The notes: generated from the sequence alone by a model not told the origin. DNA of 64,000 bases from Alicyclobacillus fructus (GCF_017329605.1 NZ_JAFMTY010000001.1:62001-126000); one strand, 5' to 3'. Shown: positions 1 through 10,483, counted from the first letter of the stretch. Made by a program: numbers and translations.

Positions 1-1
1 G

Positions 2-505
2 GACGAAACGCGCCCCTATCTGCAGGGGGCGCGCCTGACGGCATACGAGCTGCAAGAAGAGGGGATTCCGTTTGACATCATCACGGATTCGACCGCCGGC
101 TTCGCGATGAAGCTCGGCTGGATTGACGCCGTGATCGTGGGAGCTGACCGAATCGCCCAAAATGGGGACACGGCGAACAAAATCGGGACCTACGCGCTCG
201 CCGTGTTGGCGGCCTATCACGGGATCCCGTTTTACGTGGCGGCGCCCACCACGACGGTTGACCTCGCCACGCCGTGCGGCGATGCCATCCCGATTGAAGA
301 GCGCAGTGCGGAGGAAGTGACACACTGGATGGGCAAGCCCGTGGCTCCGGAGGGCGCCTCGGCGCGGCACCTGGCTTTCGATGTCACGCCGAATCACCTG
401 ATCACGGCCATCATCACCGAGGCGGGCGTGGCAGAGCCCCCGTATGCGGAGTCGCTGGCGCGGCTCTGCGAGAATCGTTACAGGAAGACGAAGTTGGAAG
501 GATGA
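2..505 (+). CDS. mtnA: S-methyl-5-thioribose-1-phosphate isomerase, C-terminal part
   Basis: The 5' end lies outside the window; the open frame runs from base 2 to a TGA at 503-505. The visible 167 residues begin with [17 protein letters not shown] and contain [18 protein letters not shown], both signatures of the MtnA / eIF2B-like isomerase family. The Asp of GADRI is the family's catalytic acid. MtnA isomerises methylthioribose-1-phosphate to methylthioribulose-1-phosphate in cytoplasmic methionine salvage. The stop codon overlaps the possible start of the next gene (ATGA at 502-505), which points to one operon with the methylthioadenosine/SAH deaminase. Nothing looks damaged; only the N-terminal half is missing because of the window edge. 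Confidence 0.95.
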   Translation, partial: DETRPYLQGARLTAYELQEEGIPFDIITDSTAGFAMKLGWIDAVIVGADRIAQNGDTANKIGTYALAVLAAYHGIPFYVAAPTTTVDLATPCGDAIPIEERSAEEVTHWMGKPVAPEGASARHLAFDVTPNHLITAIITEAGVAEPPYAESLARLCENRYRKTKLEG

Positions 506-1827
506 GGCGAATGGCACAGGAGCGCGCAGTCACGGTGCTCGAGGTCGGGGGTGCTATCGTGGACCGGCAGACGGTCTATCACGGGCCGGCGTACTTGGTG
601 GTGGAAGGATCGACTATTGTCCGCCACGGCGAAGGGGAATATGTGCCCGAGCCCGGCGAGGCGGTCGTTCGGCGGTGGCGAAAGCGGGATCGAATCGCGA
701 TTCCGGGCCTGGTGAATGCGCATGGACATGCGGCCATGACGCTGTTGCGCGGCGTCGGAGACGATCTGCCGCTCATGACCTGGCTTGAGGAGCGCATTTT
801 CCCCATCGAGGCGCGCCTCACCCGCGAGTGCGTATACTGGGGCACGCAACTCGCTTGTTGGGAGATGCTTCTGTCGGGGACGACGGCTTATGCCGATATG
901 TACATGATGATGGACGATGCGGCACAGGCGGCGACCGAATCCGGCATGCGGGCGCTTTTGTCCATCGGACTTGCCGCCGCGGATAAAGAAGTGCAGGCGG
1001 AGAAGCTTCAGGCGAGCCGCGCGTTTGTGCAGGCCTGGCATGGGACGGCGGATGGGCGCATTCAGGTCGCGCTTGGCCCACATGCGCCTTACACGTGTCC
1101 CGAGCCGTTTCTGGCGCAAATTGCCGATCTCGCCGCCGAACTCGGCGTCGGCATCCAGATTCACCTGAGCGAGACGCGCGGGGAAGTGGACCAGTTCCTT
1201 TCGCAGGAGGGTCTTACGCCCATCGGGCTGGCGGAGCGCGCTGGGCTGTTCCAAGTTCCGACGCTCGCGGCCCACTGCGTTCACGCGACGCAGAACGACA
1301 TCGAGATTTTGCGCGCCCACGATGTCCGCGTGGCTCACAACCCCCAGAGCAATCTGAAGCTGGGTTCCGGAATCATGCCGCTGCGGGACATGCTGATGCG
1401 CGGTGTGACGGTGGGGCTCGGCACCGACGGCGCAGCGAGCAACAACAACCTCGACATGTTCGAAGAACTTCGTCTGGCCGCGACCTTGCACAAGGGTGTG
1501 CAGGAAGATGCGACCGCCATTGACGCGGCAACCGCCTTCGCGCTCGCGACGGAGTGGGGCGCGCGCGCGCTGTTCCTGCCGGATGGCCACGGGACACTCC
1601 GTCCCGGGGCACCGTGTGATATTGTTCTGCTCGACGCGCGCTCGCCGCACTTCGCGCCATCCCACGATCTGCTGTCCGACGTCGTGTATGCCGCTGGGGC
1701 CGACGACGTGCGCGACGTGATCGTGGCGGGCGAGTGGGTGCTGCAAAACCGCGAACCCACCGCCCTGGACACGGAACGCATCCGCTACGAAGCCAGACGC
1801 CTTAAGTCGGCCCTGACCCAGGCTTAG
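502..1827 (+). CDS. mtaD: 5-methylthioadenosine/S-adenosylhomocysteine deaminase (amidohydrolase)
   Basis: This 441-residue metal-dependent amidohydrolase belongs to the MtaD/TrzN-like branch. Visible motifs in order are the metal-binding [11 protein letters not shown] near residue 72, GPHAPYTC near 195, HLSETRGE near 223, AAHCVH near 255, and the metal Asp in [10 protein letters not shown] near 310. It deaminates methylthioadenosine or S-adenosylhomocysteine to the inosine derivatives, feeding methionine salvage. That suits its position directly behind mtnA. An in-frame ATG at 511, preceded by GGATGAGG, is an equally good start and would shorten the protein by three residues. The TAG stop (1825-1827) overlaps the stop of the convergent small gene at 1824-1997. 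Confidence 0.9.
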   Translation: MRRMAQERAVTVLEVGGAIVDRQTVYHGPAYLVVEGSTIVRHGEGEYVPEPGEAVVRRWRKRDRIAIPGLVNAHGHAAMTLLRGVGDDLPLMTWLEERIFPIEARLTRECVYWGTQLACWEMLLSGTTAYADMYMMMDDAAQAATESGMRALLSIGLAAADKEVQAEKLQASRAFVQAWHGTADGRIQVALGPHAPYTCPEPFLAQIADLAAELGVGIQIHLSETRGEVDQFLSQEGLTPIGLAERAGLFQVPTLAAHCVHATQNDIEILRAHDVRVAHNPQSNLKLGSGIMPLRDMLMRGVTVGLGTDGAASNNNLDMFEELRLAATLHKGVQEDATAIDAATAFALATEWGARALFLPDGHGTLRPGAPCDIVLLDARSPHFAPSHDLLSDVVYAAGADDVRDVIVAGEWVLQNREPTALDTERIRYEARRLKSALTQA

Positions 1828-1997
1828 TCGCGTTCCAGAGCGCTGTCGGTGCCGTCATCGGGATCCATCAACTTGTTGGGATCCAGCATGTCGGCCAGGG
1901 CGATGTCCATGTACGCCTCGAACACGAAGCGGCGGACGTCTTCGCGCAGGGCCTCCCGGTTGGTCCATTCGGGGAGCGTCTCATCGCGCTCTGTCAT
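1824..1997 (-). CDS. hypothetical 57-residue acidic protein
   Basis: Reading the minus strand from ATG at 1997 gives 57 codons and TAA at 1826-1824. A textbook AGGAGG lies 7 bases upstream of the ATG, which strongly supports translation. The product starts MTERDETLPEWTNREA and ends [13 protein letters not shown]. It is highly charged and acidic at both ends, with no membrane segment or cysteines. It is convergent with mtaD, with overlapping stop codons, and divergent from surE. I do not recognise a family. The strong SD and the lack of any other explanation for these bases make it a probable real small gene. Confidence 0.6.
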   Translation of the reverse strand: MTERDETLPEWTNREALREDVRRFVFEAYMDIALADMLDPNKLMDPDDGTDSALERD

Positions 1998-2086
1998 ATG
2001 CCCACCTCCTGGTATCGTACTTCTAAGTATGAGCGATGCGCCGCGGTCGTATGAGGCGTGAGGTGATCAGAGAGGAGAACGTCGTC

Positions 2087-2842
2087 ATGCGCATTCTGAT
2101 CTGCAACGACGATGGCATCCAGGCCGCGGGGTTATTCGCGCTGGTCGAAGTCGCCGCGTCTTTTGGCGAGGTGATCGTGGCTGCTCCCGACAGGCAGCGC
2201 AGCGCGTCCAGCCACGGGATCAGTCTGCACCGCACCATCCGCGTGGAACGGCGCGAGGTTCCAGGCGCCACGGAAGCGTACGCCCTCTCCGGGACGCCCG
2301 TTGACTGTTGCAAGTGGGCGCTCGCTGTCCTCCATGCGGAGCGGCCGTTCGATCTCGTGTTGTCCGGGATCAACGCCGGTGCCAATCTCGCGACCGACGT
2401 ACTGTATTCTGGGACGGTGGCCATCGCGGGCGAGGCAGCCTTGCAAGGCGTGAAAGCCCTCGCCCTGTCCCATGTGGGGCCACCGTTCGACTTTGCCTCA
2501 GCACAAGAGGCTTGTCGTCTGCTGATTCAGCTGGCCCTCGATCTTGAACTGCCTGCGGATACGTTCCTCAGCGCCAACATCCCCTTTGTGGGCCAAAAGC
2601 TTTGGGCTCGTTCCGACATCGTGTGGTGCGATCTCGGCGTGCGGAGGTACCACGACATCTTCTCGCGCGAACTCGACGTGGAAGGGCACGAAGTGTATCG
2701 TTATGGAGGAGATATCATTGATGAAGTCGGCGACGGGCTCGTCGACATCGGCGTGGTGCGTTCAGGCAAAATCAGTCTGACGCCCCTGCGTTATCACTTC
2801 ACGGACGATCGATTTTTGCAGAACATGATATCTAGCTCTTGA
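2087..2842 (+). CDS. surE: 5'-nucleotidase SurE
   Basis: The product is 251 residues from ATG 2087, which has AGAGGAG about 9 bases upstream. The frame stays open upstream to ATG 2036, but that region has no SD and no family similarity. The N-terminus MRILICNDDGIQAAG carries the metal-binding NDDG motif. Further SurE signatures are SASSHGIS near residue 41, SGTPVDC near 67, LSGINAGANL near 90 and VLYSGTVAIAGEAAL near 105. SurE is a metal-dependent cytoplasmic phosphatase acting on nucleoside 5'-monophosphates and related phosphate esters. It is followed 16 bases later by ypmA, so it may head that transcript. Confidence 0.93.
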   Translation: MRILICNDDGIQAAGLFALVEVAASFGEVIVAAPDRQRSASSHGISLHRTIRVERREVPGATEAYALSGTPVDCCKWALAVLHAERPFDLVLSGINAGANLATDVLYSGTVAIAGEAALQGVKALALSHVGPPFDFASAQEACRLLIQLALDLELPADTFLSANIPFVGQKLWARSDIVWCDLGVRRYHDIFSRELDVEGHEVYRYGGDIIDEVGDGLVDIGVVRSGKISLTPLRYHFTDDRFLQNMISSS

Positions 2843-2858
2843 CGGCGGGTGGAATGGT

Positions 2859-3038
2859 TTGGATTCCAAATGGAGCGTCTATGCGACGATGGTGTGTTCA
2901 AATTCCGAGGACCTGTATCGACTCATCGATTTTTTAAACCGGAATCTGAAAGATAAGGACGTCATTTTCGGGATGGCGAAATCCGAGCAGCACCCCGGCA
3001 AGGTGCAGATCACCATCTACCGGACGGATGCCACATGA
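2859..3038 (+). CDS. ypmA: YpmA-like protein (DUF4264)
   Basis: This 59-residue protein is read from TTG 2859 to TGA 3036-3038, with GGGTGG about 6 bases before the start. An internal ATG at 2889 is an alternative. The segment SNSEDLYRLIDFLNRNLKDK, followed by DVIFGMAKSE and ending near ITIYRTDAT, resembles the small Bacillus protein YpmA as I recall it. The stop overlaps the ATG of the next gene (ATGA), and that gene resembles YpmB. This reproduces the Bacillus order ypmA-ypmB-(aspB)-asnS-dnaD, which is the main support for the call. Function is unknown. There is no signal peptide or membrane segment. Confidence 0.7.
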   Translation: MDSKWSVYATMVCSNSEDLYRLIDFLNRNLKDKDVIFGMAKSEQHPGKVQITIYRTDAT

Positions 3039-3547
3039 CGAGGCGGAGGCTTTGGTGGACCTCGGTGCCGATCGCGATGGTCGTGATCGGCATCGCTGTC
3101 CTGGCGTACTTTTGGCGGCTCGAGAGCCCCTACTGGACGGCCGAACAGCAGGCCGCCATGTACGTGCTGAATCACACGCCGCTCGACCGCCTGGAGTCGT
3201 ACAGCGTCTTCACGGCGGCCGGGGTGGAGGACGTATTCCGGGGCGAGGACGAATTTGGCCGCACATGGTTCGCCTTTTACATCCCGTCCATGCAGCGAGC
3301 TTTTGTGGTGCCCGCTTCTGCGGTGCTGCCGGAAAGCGAGATTCAACAGCGCGCCAGGGCGTGGGGCTTGCAGGTGGAGTCGGTGTCGCTCGGGTACGTG
3401 GCAAACGGAGCGGACGCCCCGACTTGGGCGAAATCTGGGACGGCTGTGTACGAGGTCATGGGTCGCTTGAACGGGCACCTGGCCTTTTTGTATTTCAACG
3501 CCGCCACGGGTCAGTTGCTGTGGCGCTACACGCTCGGGCGATCCTGA
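3035..3547 (+). CDS. ypmB: YpmB-like membrane-anchored protein (DUF5590)
   Basis: The product has 170 residues. An N-terminal MTRRRLWW is followed by one hydrophobic helix (about residues 9-27) and an extracytoplasmic domain of roughly 140 residues ending in LLWRYTLGRS. The C-terminal half (NGHLAFLYFNAATGQLLW) has the PepSY-like fold pattern typical of YpmB/DUF5590 proteins. It overlaps ypmA by four bases, so the two are translationally coupled. The role is unknown; in Bacillus the gene lies in the ypmA-ypmB-aspB-asnS-dnaD cluster. Here aspB is absent and two membrane-associated genes intervene before asnS. Confidence 0.75.
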   Translation: MTRRRLWWTSVPIAMVVIGIAVLAYFWRLESPYWTAEQQAAMYVLNHTPLDRLESYSVFTAAGVEDVFRGEDEFGRTWFAFYIPSMQRAFVVPASAVLPESEIQQRARAWGLQVESVSLGYVANGADAPTWAKSGTAVYEVMGRLNGHLAFLYFNAATGQLLWRYTLGRS

Positions 3548-3577
3548 ACAGCTGGAAGCGCGGGAAACAAGTGCGGC

Positions 3578-3606
3578 TGAACACATGTTCGGCGGCGTGT
3601 TATACT
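3578..3606 (+). promoter_or_regulatory. candidate sigma-A promoter for the 3652-5699 gene pair
   Basis: TGAACA at 3578-3583 and TATACT at 3601-3606 are separated by 17 bases, about 46 bases ahead of the TTG start at 3652. The -10 is good and the -35 matches four of six consensus positions. It would separate the membrane protein/FtsH-like pair from ypmA-ypmB. Confidence 0.5.
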
Positions 3607-3651
3607 GTTGTCAGCAGCCGCACAGACCCGCGATAGAAGGGGGCGAGGTAT

Positions 3652-4191
3652 TTGTCTCGCATCCGGATTGTGCCGATCTTCGTGACGGCGCTTTTGATGC
3701 TCGCACTTCTCATCGGCGGCTGGCAGGCCTATCAGCATTACAACTTGTTGAACCCGCTGAAACAAAGCCTGCAGTCGGTCGCCGGTGTGGAACAGGTGGA
3801 TATCACGACAGGGAGTCCGGACGTGGTTCAGGTTCAACTGGGGCCGTTTCAGCAGCTGAAAGACGGGGATCTCCAGACCACGTACGACGCCATATCCGAT
3901 GAGATAGAACGAAAACTGGGGGCGAATGTCAGCGTCCGCATCGGCGACGCGCATGAAGGACCTTTGACGCAGCTGTTTGAAAGCTCGTTTGAACTCTACA
4001 TTCAGCAGGGTATCGCGAAACAGGATTACACGCAAATGGCCTCGGACGTGCAACGCCTTGCGAAAACGTATCATCTGGCGTGCCGCCTGACCATGGACAA
4101 TTCCTACATTTACATCCAGCTGCAGCGCGGTCCCTACTATCTCTATCGCGTGATTCCTTACGCCTCGCGCACAGGGGGTGCGACGTCATGA
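3652..4191 (+). CDS. hypothetical single-pass membrane protein
   Basis: The product has 179 residues from TTG 3652, preceded by AGGGGGCGAGG. The N-terminus MSRIRIVPIFVTALLMLALL is a positively charged stretch plus one transmembrane helix (about residues 6-26), followed by a soluble, presumably extracytoplasmic region of about 150 residues with no cysteines. I recognise no family. Its stop overlaps the ATG of the FtsH-like gene (ATGA, 4188-4191), so the two are co-translated. A partner, adaptor or substrate-recognition role for the protease is a reasonable inference but is not shown by the sequence. Confidence 0.7.
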   Translation: MSRIRIVPIFVTALLMLALLIGGWQAYQHYNLLNPLKQSLQSVAGVEQVDITTGSPDVVQVQLGPFQQLKDGDLQTTYDAISDEIERKLGANVSVRIGDAHEGPLTQLFESSFELYIQQGIAKQDYTQMASDVQRLAKTYHLACRLTMDNSYIYIQLQRGPYYLYRVIPYASRTGGATS

Positions 4192-5699
4192 CCATGCGCG
4201 AATGGCTCATCGGCACGGGAATTGCTGTCGTCGCATTCTTGGGGATGCTTCACGTCATTCAAATCATCCCGGTTCTGTTCCTGGCGGGGCTCGGCGCGAT
4301 GCTGTGGATCGTTTTGGACAGGCGGAACGCGCAATCTCCGGCAGGCCGGGATGTCTCGGCGCGCCCGAACGTATCGTTCGACGAAATCGGGGGTCAGGAG
4401 ACCGCAAAGCGGGAACTGATGGAGGCGCTCGACTTCCTGCGGTATCGGGATCGCATCGCCCAGCTCGGGATTCGACCTATCAAAGGGATTCTTCTGACCG
4501 GACCCCCGGGCACCGGCAAAACGCTCATGGCAAAAGCCGCCGCGACCTACACCGACTCTGTCTTCTTGTCTGCGTCCGGTTCTGAGTTTGTCGAGATGTA
4601 CGTCGGCGTGGGCGCGAGCCGGGTTCGCGATTTGTTCCGACGGGCGCGAGCCTTGGCCAAGCGAGAAAACAAGGACAGCGCCATCATCTTTTTGGACGAG
4701 ATCGACGTGGTGGGCGGACGGCGCGGTCAGCACAGCCATCAGGAGTACGATCAGACGCTCAACCAGTTGCTGACGGAGATGGACGGCATGAACACGTCCC
4801 AACACCCGTTCGTCCTGGTGATGGCTGCGACCAACCGCCCGGATATGCTCGATCCTGCGTTGCTTCGGCCGGGCCGGTTCGATCGACAGATTCGCGTCGA
4901 TCTGCCCGATAAGGAAGGTCGCCTACACATCCTCCGCATCCAGACGAAAAACAAACCCCTGGCGCCCGATGTGGATCTTGAGCACATCGCTCGCGAGACG
5001 TTCGGGTTTTCAGGGGCGCAATTGGAAGCCGTGGTCAACGAGGCCGCCATTATGGCGCTCCGAAACGGCGAATCGATGATTCGACAGGAGATGTTCCGGG
5101 ACGCGGTGGACAAAGTTCTGATGGGCGAGAAGACGGGCCGCCGGCCTACGGACGAGGAATTGGAGCGCGTGGCGGTCCACGAGATCGGACACGCCATTGT
5201 CACCGAGATCCTTCGACCCGGCGCGGTTTCGCACATTACCATCGCGCCCCGCGGCCGAGCGCTCGGTTTTGTCCGCCAGATTCCGGAAGATGACCAGTAT
5301 CTCTATACCAAAGAACAGTTGGAGCAGCAGATCGACATCGCGCTCGCGGGTTGCCTGGCGGAGGAGCTTCAATACGGCAACCGCAGCACAGGTGCCCAGA
5401 ACGATTTTCAGCAGGCTTCGCAACTGGCCCGCACGATGGTGCGATGCGGATTGTCGAGGCTCGGCATTGTCGACGAAGAGCACCTTCCCGAACGGCTGTT
5501 GGAGCGCGAGGTTCGCCACATTCTCGCCGAACAGGAGCGTGTGACGCGGGAACTCTTGCGGCCGTACCAAGGCGAAATTGCTCGGCTCGCCAAGCAGGTG
5601 GTTCGGGACGAAAGCGTGGACGGCGCGGAGTTTCGCCGCTGGCTGCAGGGGCTCGCGCCAGCCGAACTGACGTCCGCGATGACCACGGCGACCGAGTGA
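4188..5699 (+). CDS. compact FtsH-like membrane AAA+ zinc metalloprotease
   Basis: The product has 503 residues from ATG 4188, which overlaps the previous stop. Two adjoining hydrophobic stretches (about residues 5-45) are followed directly by the AAA module: Walker A GPPGTGKT near 106, Walker B IIFLDEID near 167, and the second region of homology [20 protein letters not shown] near 215. The peptidase domain has the zinc motif HEIGH near 330, and GAQNDFQQA near 405 supplies the expected third acidic ligand. Classical FtsH (about 640 residues) has a periplasmic domain between its two membrane segments; here that domain is absent. It is therefore an FtsH paralogue acting at the membrane on unfolded or specific substrates. 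A terminator follows at once, so it is the last gene of its operon. Confidence 0.85.
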   Translation: MTMREWLIGTGIAVVAFLGMLHVIQIIPVLFLAGLGAMLWIVLDRRNAQSPAGRDVSARPNVSFDEIGGQETAKRELMEALDFLRYRDRIAQLGIRPIKGILLTGPPGTGKTLMAKAAATYTDSVFLSASGSEFVEMYVGVGASRVRDLFRRARALAKRENKDSAIIFLDEIDVVGGRRGQHSHQEYDQTLNQLLTEMDGMNTSQHPFVLVMAATNRPDMLDPALLRPGRFDRQIRVDLPDKEGRLHILRIQTKNKPLAPDVDLEHIARETFGFSGAQLEAVVNEAAIMALRNGESMIRQEMFRDAVDKVLMGEKTGRRPTDEELERVAVHEIGHAIVTEILRPGAVSHITIAPRGRALGFVRQIPEDDQYLYTKEQLEQQIDIALAGCLAEELQYGNRSTGAQNDFQQASQLARTMVRCGLSRLGIVDEEHLPERLLEREVRHILAEQERVTRELLRPYQGEIARLAKQVVRDESVDGAEFRRWLQGLAPAELTSAMTTATE

Positions 5700-5713
5700 T
5701 GCCGCCCGCATTG

Positions 5714-5743
5714 GCGCAGGGGAGGTCAAGCCCCTGCGCTTTT
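5714..5743 (+). terminator. Rho-independent terminator after the FtsH-like gene
   Basis: A 9-base-pair stem GCGCAGGGG / CCCCTGCGC with an 8-base loop is followed by TTTT. It isolates the upstream operon from asnS. Confidence 0.85.
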
Positions 5744-5744
5744 C

Positions 5745-5753
5745 TGCTATAAT
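5745..5753 (+). promoter_or_regulatory. extended -10 promoter for asnS-dnaD
   Basis: TGC directly before TATAAT (5748-5753) forms an extended -10 element just downstream of the terminator and about 42 bases before the asnS start. No convincing -35 is seen because the terminator occupies that region, as is acceptable for extended -10 promoters. Confidence 0.6.
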
Positions 5754-5794
5754 CGGTGCGTATCGCGTTGGCTTTGTGCATGGGGGGACAAGGC

Positions 5795-7090
5795 GTGGCT
5801 CAGTGGACCACGATTCGCCAACTCGCCGATCACGTCGGTCAAGACGTGCGTCTGCGCGGATGGCTGTACAACAAACGATCCAGCGGTAAGATTCATTTTC
5901 TACAAGTTCGCGACGGGACAGGCCTGGTTCAATGCGTGGTCGTCAAGTCGAATGTGTCGGATGAGACGTTCGCGCTCAGCGATTCGCTCACTCAGGAATC
6001 GTCGCTCGTGGTGGAGGGAACGGTTCGCGCGGACGCACGGGCGCCGGGCGGATATGAGATCGACGTCCGTCACATCGAACTTCTCCAGCGCGCACATGAG
6101 TATCCCATCGCGCTGAAGGAGCACGGCATCGACTTTTTGCTCGATCATCGGCATCTGTGGATCCGCGTGCCGCGGCAGCGGGCGATTCTCCGGATTCGCG
6201 CCGAGATCGAGCGCGCGATTGGTGAGTTCCTCGACAACGCCGGGTTCACGCGGGTGGACGCGCCGATTCTCACGCCGGCGTCGTGCGAGGATACGACGGA
6301 ACTGTTCGAGACGCGCTACTTTGACGATACGGCGTACCTGACCCAAAGCGGCCAGCTGTACATGGAGGCCGCGGCAATGGCGCTCGGCAAGGTGTACTGC
6401 TTCGGACCCTGTTTTCGAGCAGAGAAGTCAAAAACCCGGCGCCACTTGATCGAATTTTGGATGGTGGAGCCTGAAATGGCGTTCGTCGAACACGAGGAAA
6501 ACCTGCGCGTGCAGGAAGCGCTGGTCGAGCACGTGGTTCAGCGCGTGGTGGAGCGCTGCGCGCCGGAGCTTGAGCTGTTGGGCCGAGATATCCATCGGCT
6601 CGAGCGCGTCCGAGCCCCGTTCGCGCGCATCTCCTACGACGACGCCATTCGCTGGCTTGGCGATCACGGCTTCGACATCGCGTGGGGAGACGACTTCGGC
6701 GCTCCACACGAAACCGCGCTTGCGGAGCAATTCGAAACGCCGGTCTTCATCGAGCGCTATCCCACCAAGCTCAAGGCGTTTTACATGCAGCCCGATCCGG
6801 AGCGGCCCGAGGTGGTGCTCTGCGCGGACATGCTCGCGCCCGAGGGATATGGCGAGATCATCGGCGGCAGCCAGCGCATCCACGACTACGACCTGCTGAA
6901 GGCCCGCTTCGAAGAGCACCGGTTGCCGGAGGAGACGTACGGCTGGTATCTGGACCTACGGCGCTACGGTTCCGTGCCGCACTCCGGCTTCGGCCTTGGT
7001 CTGGAAAGGACGATTGCATGGATCTGTGGGCTCGATCACGTCCGGGAAGCGATTCTGTTTCCGCGCATGCTCTATCGAATGTCGCCATGA
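5795..7090 (+). CDS. asnS: asparaginyl-tRNA synthetase
   Basis: The product has 431 residues from GTG 5795 (a GGGGGG tract about 8 bases upstream); ATG 5780 is an in-frame alternative. The length agrees with Bacillus AsnS (about 430). The N-terminal OB-fold anticodon-binding domain contains [19 protein letters not shown]. Class II motif 2 is [20 protein letters not shown] and motif 3 is [15 protein letters not shown] near the C-terminus. It charges tRNA-Asn with asparagine in the cytoplasm. It is followed 20 bases later by dnaD, as in Bacillus. I looked for a T-box leader; only about 35 bases separate promoter and start, so there is none. Confidence 0.95.
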   Translation: MAQWTTIRQLADHVGQDVRLRGWLYNKRSSGKIHFLQVRDGTGLVQCVVVKSNVSDETFALSDSLTQESSLVVEGTVRADARAPGGYEIDVRHIELLQRAHEYPIALKEHGIDFLLDHRHLWIRVPRQRAILRIRAEIERAIGEFLDNAGFTRVDAPILTPASCEDTTELFETRYFDDTAYLTQSGQLYMEAAAMALGKVYCFGPCFRAEKSKTRRHLIEFWMVEPEMAFVEHEENLRVQEALVEHVVQRVVERCAPELELLGRDIHRLERVRAPFARISYDDAIRWLGDHGFDIAWGDDFGAPHETALAEQFETPVFIERYPTKLKAFYMQPDPERPEVVLCADMLAPEGYGEIIGGSQRIHDYDLLKARFEEHRLPEETYGWYLDLRRYGSVPHSGFGLGLERTIAWICGLDHVREAILFPRMLYRMSP

Positions 7091-7110
7091 CCCCAAGGGG
7101 AGGCGAGCGA

Positions 7111-7866
7111 ATGGAACCTTCCGGGCGGCAAGCTGGCAACAGCGACTACCTCAGCGCTCCGTTTGTCGCCGTGCCATCCGATCTTCTGCGGCGGTTTGCC
7201 CAACTCGGTCTGCATCCGCATGAACTTGTGGTCCTGTTGCAAATCCTGGCGAGCGGGCAGACGGAAGGGACCACCGAGCTGTCGCCGTACGAGCTTGGCG
7301 AGCGCTGCGGCATGTCGAGCAAAGAGGTCATGGCCTGTGTGGAACGCCTCGTCACCGAGGGGTTTCTCGCCATCGGCGAGCGCTATGACGACCAGGGAGC
7401 GCACGTCACCTATTTCGACCTGCAGCCGCTCTGGGACAAGCTGAAAGGCCGTCAGCGCATGATGCAGCCGCAGCCGGCCGAGAAGGACCTCGTGAGCCTG
7501 TTCGAAGAGGAGTTCGGCCGCCCGCTCTCGTCGCTCGAATGCGACCAGCTGCGGGCCTGGTTGGGCGAGCACGGCTATCCGGAGTGGCTCGTGATCGAGG
7601 CCTTGAAAGAAAGCGTCCTGGCCAACAAGTACAGTTTTCGATACATCGATCGCGTCCTGTACACGTGGCAGAAGAGCAACGTCCGCTCGCGCCAGGATCT
7701 CGAGGCCTATCGAGCGCAGTACCGCGAACGGCAGGCCCAAATGCGCAACGAGGCCCAGGCGGCCCAGAACAAGGCGAAATCGCGCCCTGCGGCATCGCGC
7801 AGCTCCACCCGAGAACCGGTGCGCGACGAACGATACGCCAATTTCTACGAACTCTTTCCCGATTGA
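7111..7866 (+). CDS. dnaD: DNA replication initiation protein DnaD
   Basis: The product has 251 residues from ATG 7111, with GGGGAGG 8 bases upstream. The frame is open far upstream inside asnS, but that part has no similarity and no SD. The N-terminal winged-helix oligomerisation domain (about residues 15-110) is followed by a DnaD/DnaB-like domain (about 125-200) with ANKYSFRYIDRVLYTWQK, the YxxxIxxxLxxW signature. The tail is charged and Lys/Arg/Gln-rich. DnaD takes part with DnaB and DnaI in helicase loading at the origin and at restart sites. Placement immediately after asnS is the conserved Bacillales arrangement. A strong terminator follows. Confidence 0.92.
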   Translation: MEPSGRQAGNSDYLSAPFVAVPSDLLRRFAQLGLHPHELVVLLQILASGQTEGTTELSPYELGERCGMSSKEVMACVERLVTEGFLAIGERYDDQGAHVTYFDLQPLWDKLKGRQRMMQPQPAEKDLVSLFEEEFGRPLSSLECDQLRAWLGEHGYPEWLVIEALKESVLANKYSFRYIDRVLYTWQKSNVRSRQDLEAYRAQYRERQAQMRNEAQAAQNKAKSRPAASRSSTREPVRDERYANFYELFPD

Positions 7867-7901
7867 AAAGAGCGCGGCTGGACTTCCAGCCGCGCTCTTT
7901 T
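7866..7901. terminator. bidirectional terminator between dnaD and ddl
   Basis: A perfect 16-base-pair stem (AAAAGAGCGCGGCTGG and its complement) with a 4-base loop gives T-runs on both strands. It can serve dnaD from the left and ddl from the right. Confidence 0.85.
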
Positions 7902-7914
7902 AGGTCTTGCTCTT

Positions 7915-7923
<9 letters not shown>
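7894..7923. repeat. perfect 15-bp tandem duplication
   Basis: GCTCTTTTAGGTCTT occurs twice head to tail, at 7894-7908 and 7909-7923. It spans the tail of the terminator and the last codons of ddl. Because the unit is 15 bases, both copies carry an in-frame TAA for ddl, so the duplication either extended or spared the stop without changing the frame. Confidence 0.9.
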
Positions 7924-9066
<1,143 letters not shown>

Positions 9067-9115
9067 AGATACACATCTCCTTTTCCAAAACGTGCGTAGA
9101 GGGGAAAGAACCCAG

Positions 9116-10483
9116 ATGACACCGATGTCGTTTGCGAACTTCGTGAAAGTCGTGGGTGGCATCCCTGTCGCCCAACAGCCCCCTGACGTCCGCGTGACGG
9201 GCGTGGCCATCGACCATCGGCAGGTTCAGCCGGGCGATGCCTTCGTCGCGTTTGTGGGGCAGCGAGTCGACGGGCACCAGTTTGTCGACGAAGCGTTTCG
9301 CCGCGGAGCCAGTGTAGCCGTCGTGACGAAGGACGTCAAGACAGCGCTCGGGCCCTGCGTCCGCGTTCCCAACGCCCTGGAGGCTGTGCAGTCCCTTGCA
9401 CGCTGGGAGCGGAATCAATTCGATGGTCCCGTGATCGGCATCACGGGATCGAACGGGAAGACGACGACCAAGGAGATGGTCGCCGCCGTCCTCAGCGCAC
9501 TCGGCCCCTGCGTGTACACTTCGGCGAACCAGAACAACGAATTGGGCTTACCTCTCACCATTCTACAGCGGGACACCTCCCATCGTGCCATGGTTCTCGA
9601 GATGGGCATGCGCGGATTGGGGCAAATTGCGGAACTTTGCGCCATTGCGCGGCCCACCGTAGGCGTCATCACACACATTGGCTACAATCACATCGAACTG
9701 CTCGGAAGCCAGGAAAACATTGCCCTGGCCAAGACCGAACTGATCGCGAGTTTGCCGGATGACGGGATCGCCGTCTTGAACGGGGACGATCCTTGGCTTC
9801 GCCGGATGTCCCACCGCACGAACGCGAGGATCGTATGGTATGGAATGACCGAGGCGTGCGACATCCGCGCGCTGTCCGTCGACTGGTCGCAGGAAGGCAT
9901 GGCGTTCGACGTCCATACCCCGCATGGTCCTGCCAGAATGAGAATTCGCCTGCTGGGTCAACACAACGTGATGAACGCGCTTGCCGCCGTCGCAGTGGGA
10001 CATGTGCTGGGCCTTACGCTCGAGGCCATCGCCGAAGGGCTGAGCCGCGTCGAAGCGCAGCGCGGTCGCCTGCGCCTGATGTCCGCGCGGGATGTGACGG
10101 TGATTGACGACGCGTACAACGCAAGTCCTTCGTCCGTCGCGGCGAGCCTCGAGGTGCTTCAGCGCATTGCGCGGCCTCCGCATCGGGTGGCGGTGCTCGG
10201 GGACATGCTCGAATTGGGCGACATGGAGGCCGAGGCGCATCGGGAAGCGGGGAGGCAAGCGGCGTCCGTTGGCGTCGATCGCCTTTTCTGCGTGGGCGAA
10301 CGAGCCGTCGAATTGGCACAAAGCGCAAAAGAAGCGGGGCTTGGCCACGTGCGTCACTTCCGAACGGTGGACGAACTGATTCCAGAACTCGAAGCGCATC
10401 TCTCGCCTGGAGACGTGGTGTTGATCAAAGCGTCGCGCGCGATGCAACTGGATCGCGTGGTGGATGCCCTTTTGAACAGGTAA
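9116..10483 (+). CDS. murF: UDP-N-acetylmuramoyl-tripeptide--D-alanyl-D-alanine ligase
   Basis: The product has 455 residues from ATG 9116 with SD GAGGGGAAAG; the frame is open upstream but would overlap ddl. The P-loop GITGSNGKTTTKEM lies near residue 105, EMGMRGLGQI near 163, and VITHIGYNHIELLGSQENIA near 185. DDAYNASPSS near 330 is the Mur ligase C-terminal signature. MurF adds the D-Ala-D-Ala made by the divergently encoded Ddl to the UDP-MurNAc-tripeptide in the cytoplasm. A weak hairpin without a T-run follows the gene. Confidence 0.95.
   Translation: MTPMSFANFVKVVGGIPVAQQPPDVRVTGVAIDHRQVQPGDAFVAFVGQRVDGHQFVDEAFRRGASVAVVTKDVKTALGPCVRVPNALEAVQSLARWERNQFDGPVIGITGSNGKTTTKEMVAAVLSALGPCVYTSANQNNELGLPLTILQRDTSHRAMVLEMGMRGLGQIAELCAIARPTVGVITHIGYNHIELLGSQENIALAKTELIASLPDDGIAVLNGDDPWLRRMSHRTNARIVWYGMTEACDIRALSVDWSQEGMAFDVHTPHGPARMRIRLLGQHNVMNALAAVAVGHVLGLTLEAIAEGLSRVEAQRGRLRLMSARDVTVIDDAYNASPSSVAASLEVLQRIARPPHRVAVLGDMLELGDMEAEAHREAGRQAASVGVDRLFCVGERAVELAQSAKEAGLGHVRHFRTVDELIPELEAHLSPGDVVLIKASRAMQLDRVVDALLNR

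Noticed and set aside
5700-5794. T-box or other tRNA-sensing leader before asnS
   Set aside because: Only about 35 bases lie between the promoter and the start codon, and the hairpin present is the terminator of the upstream gene.
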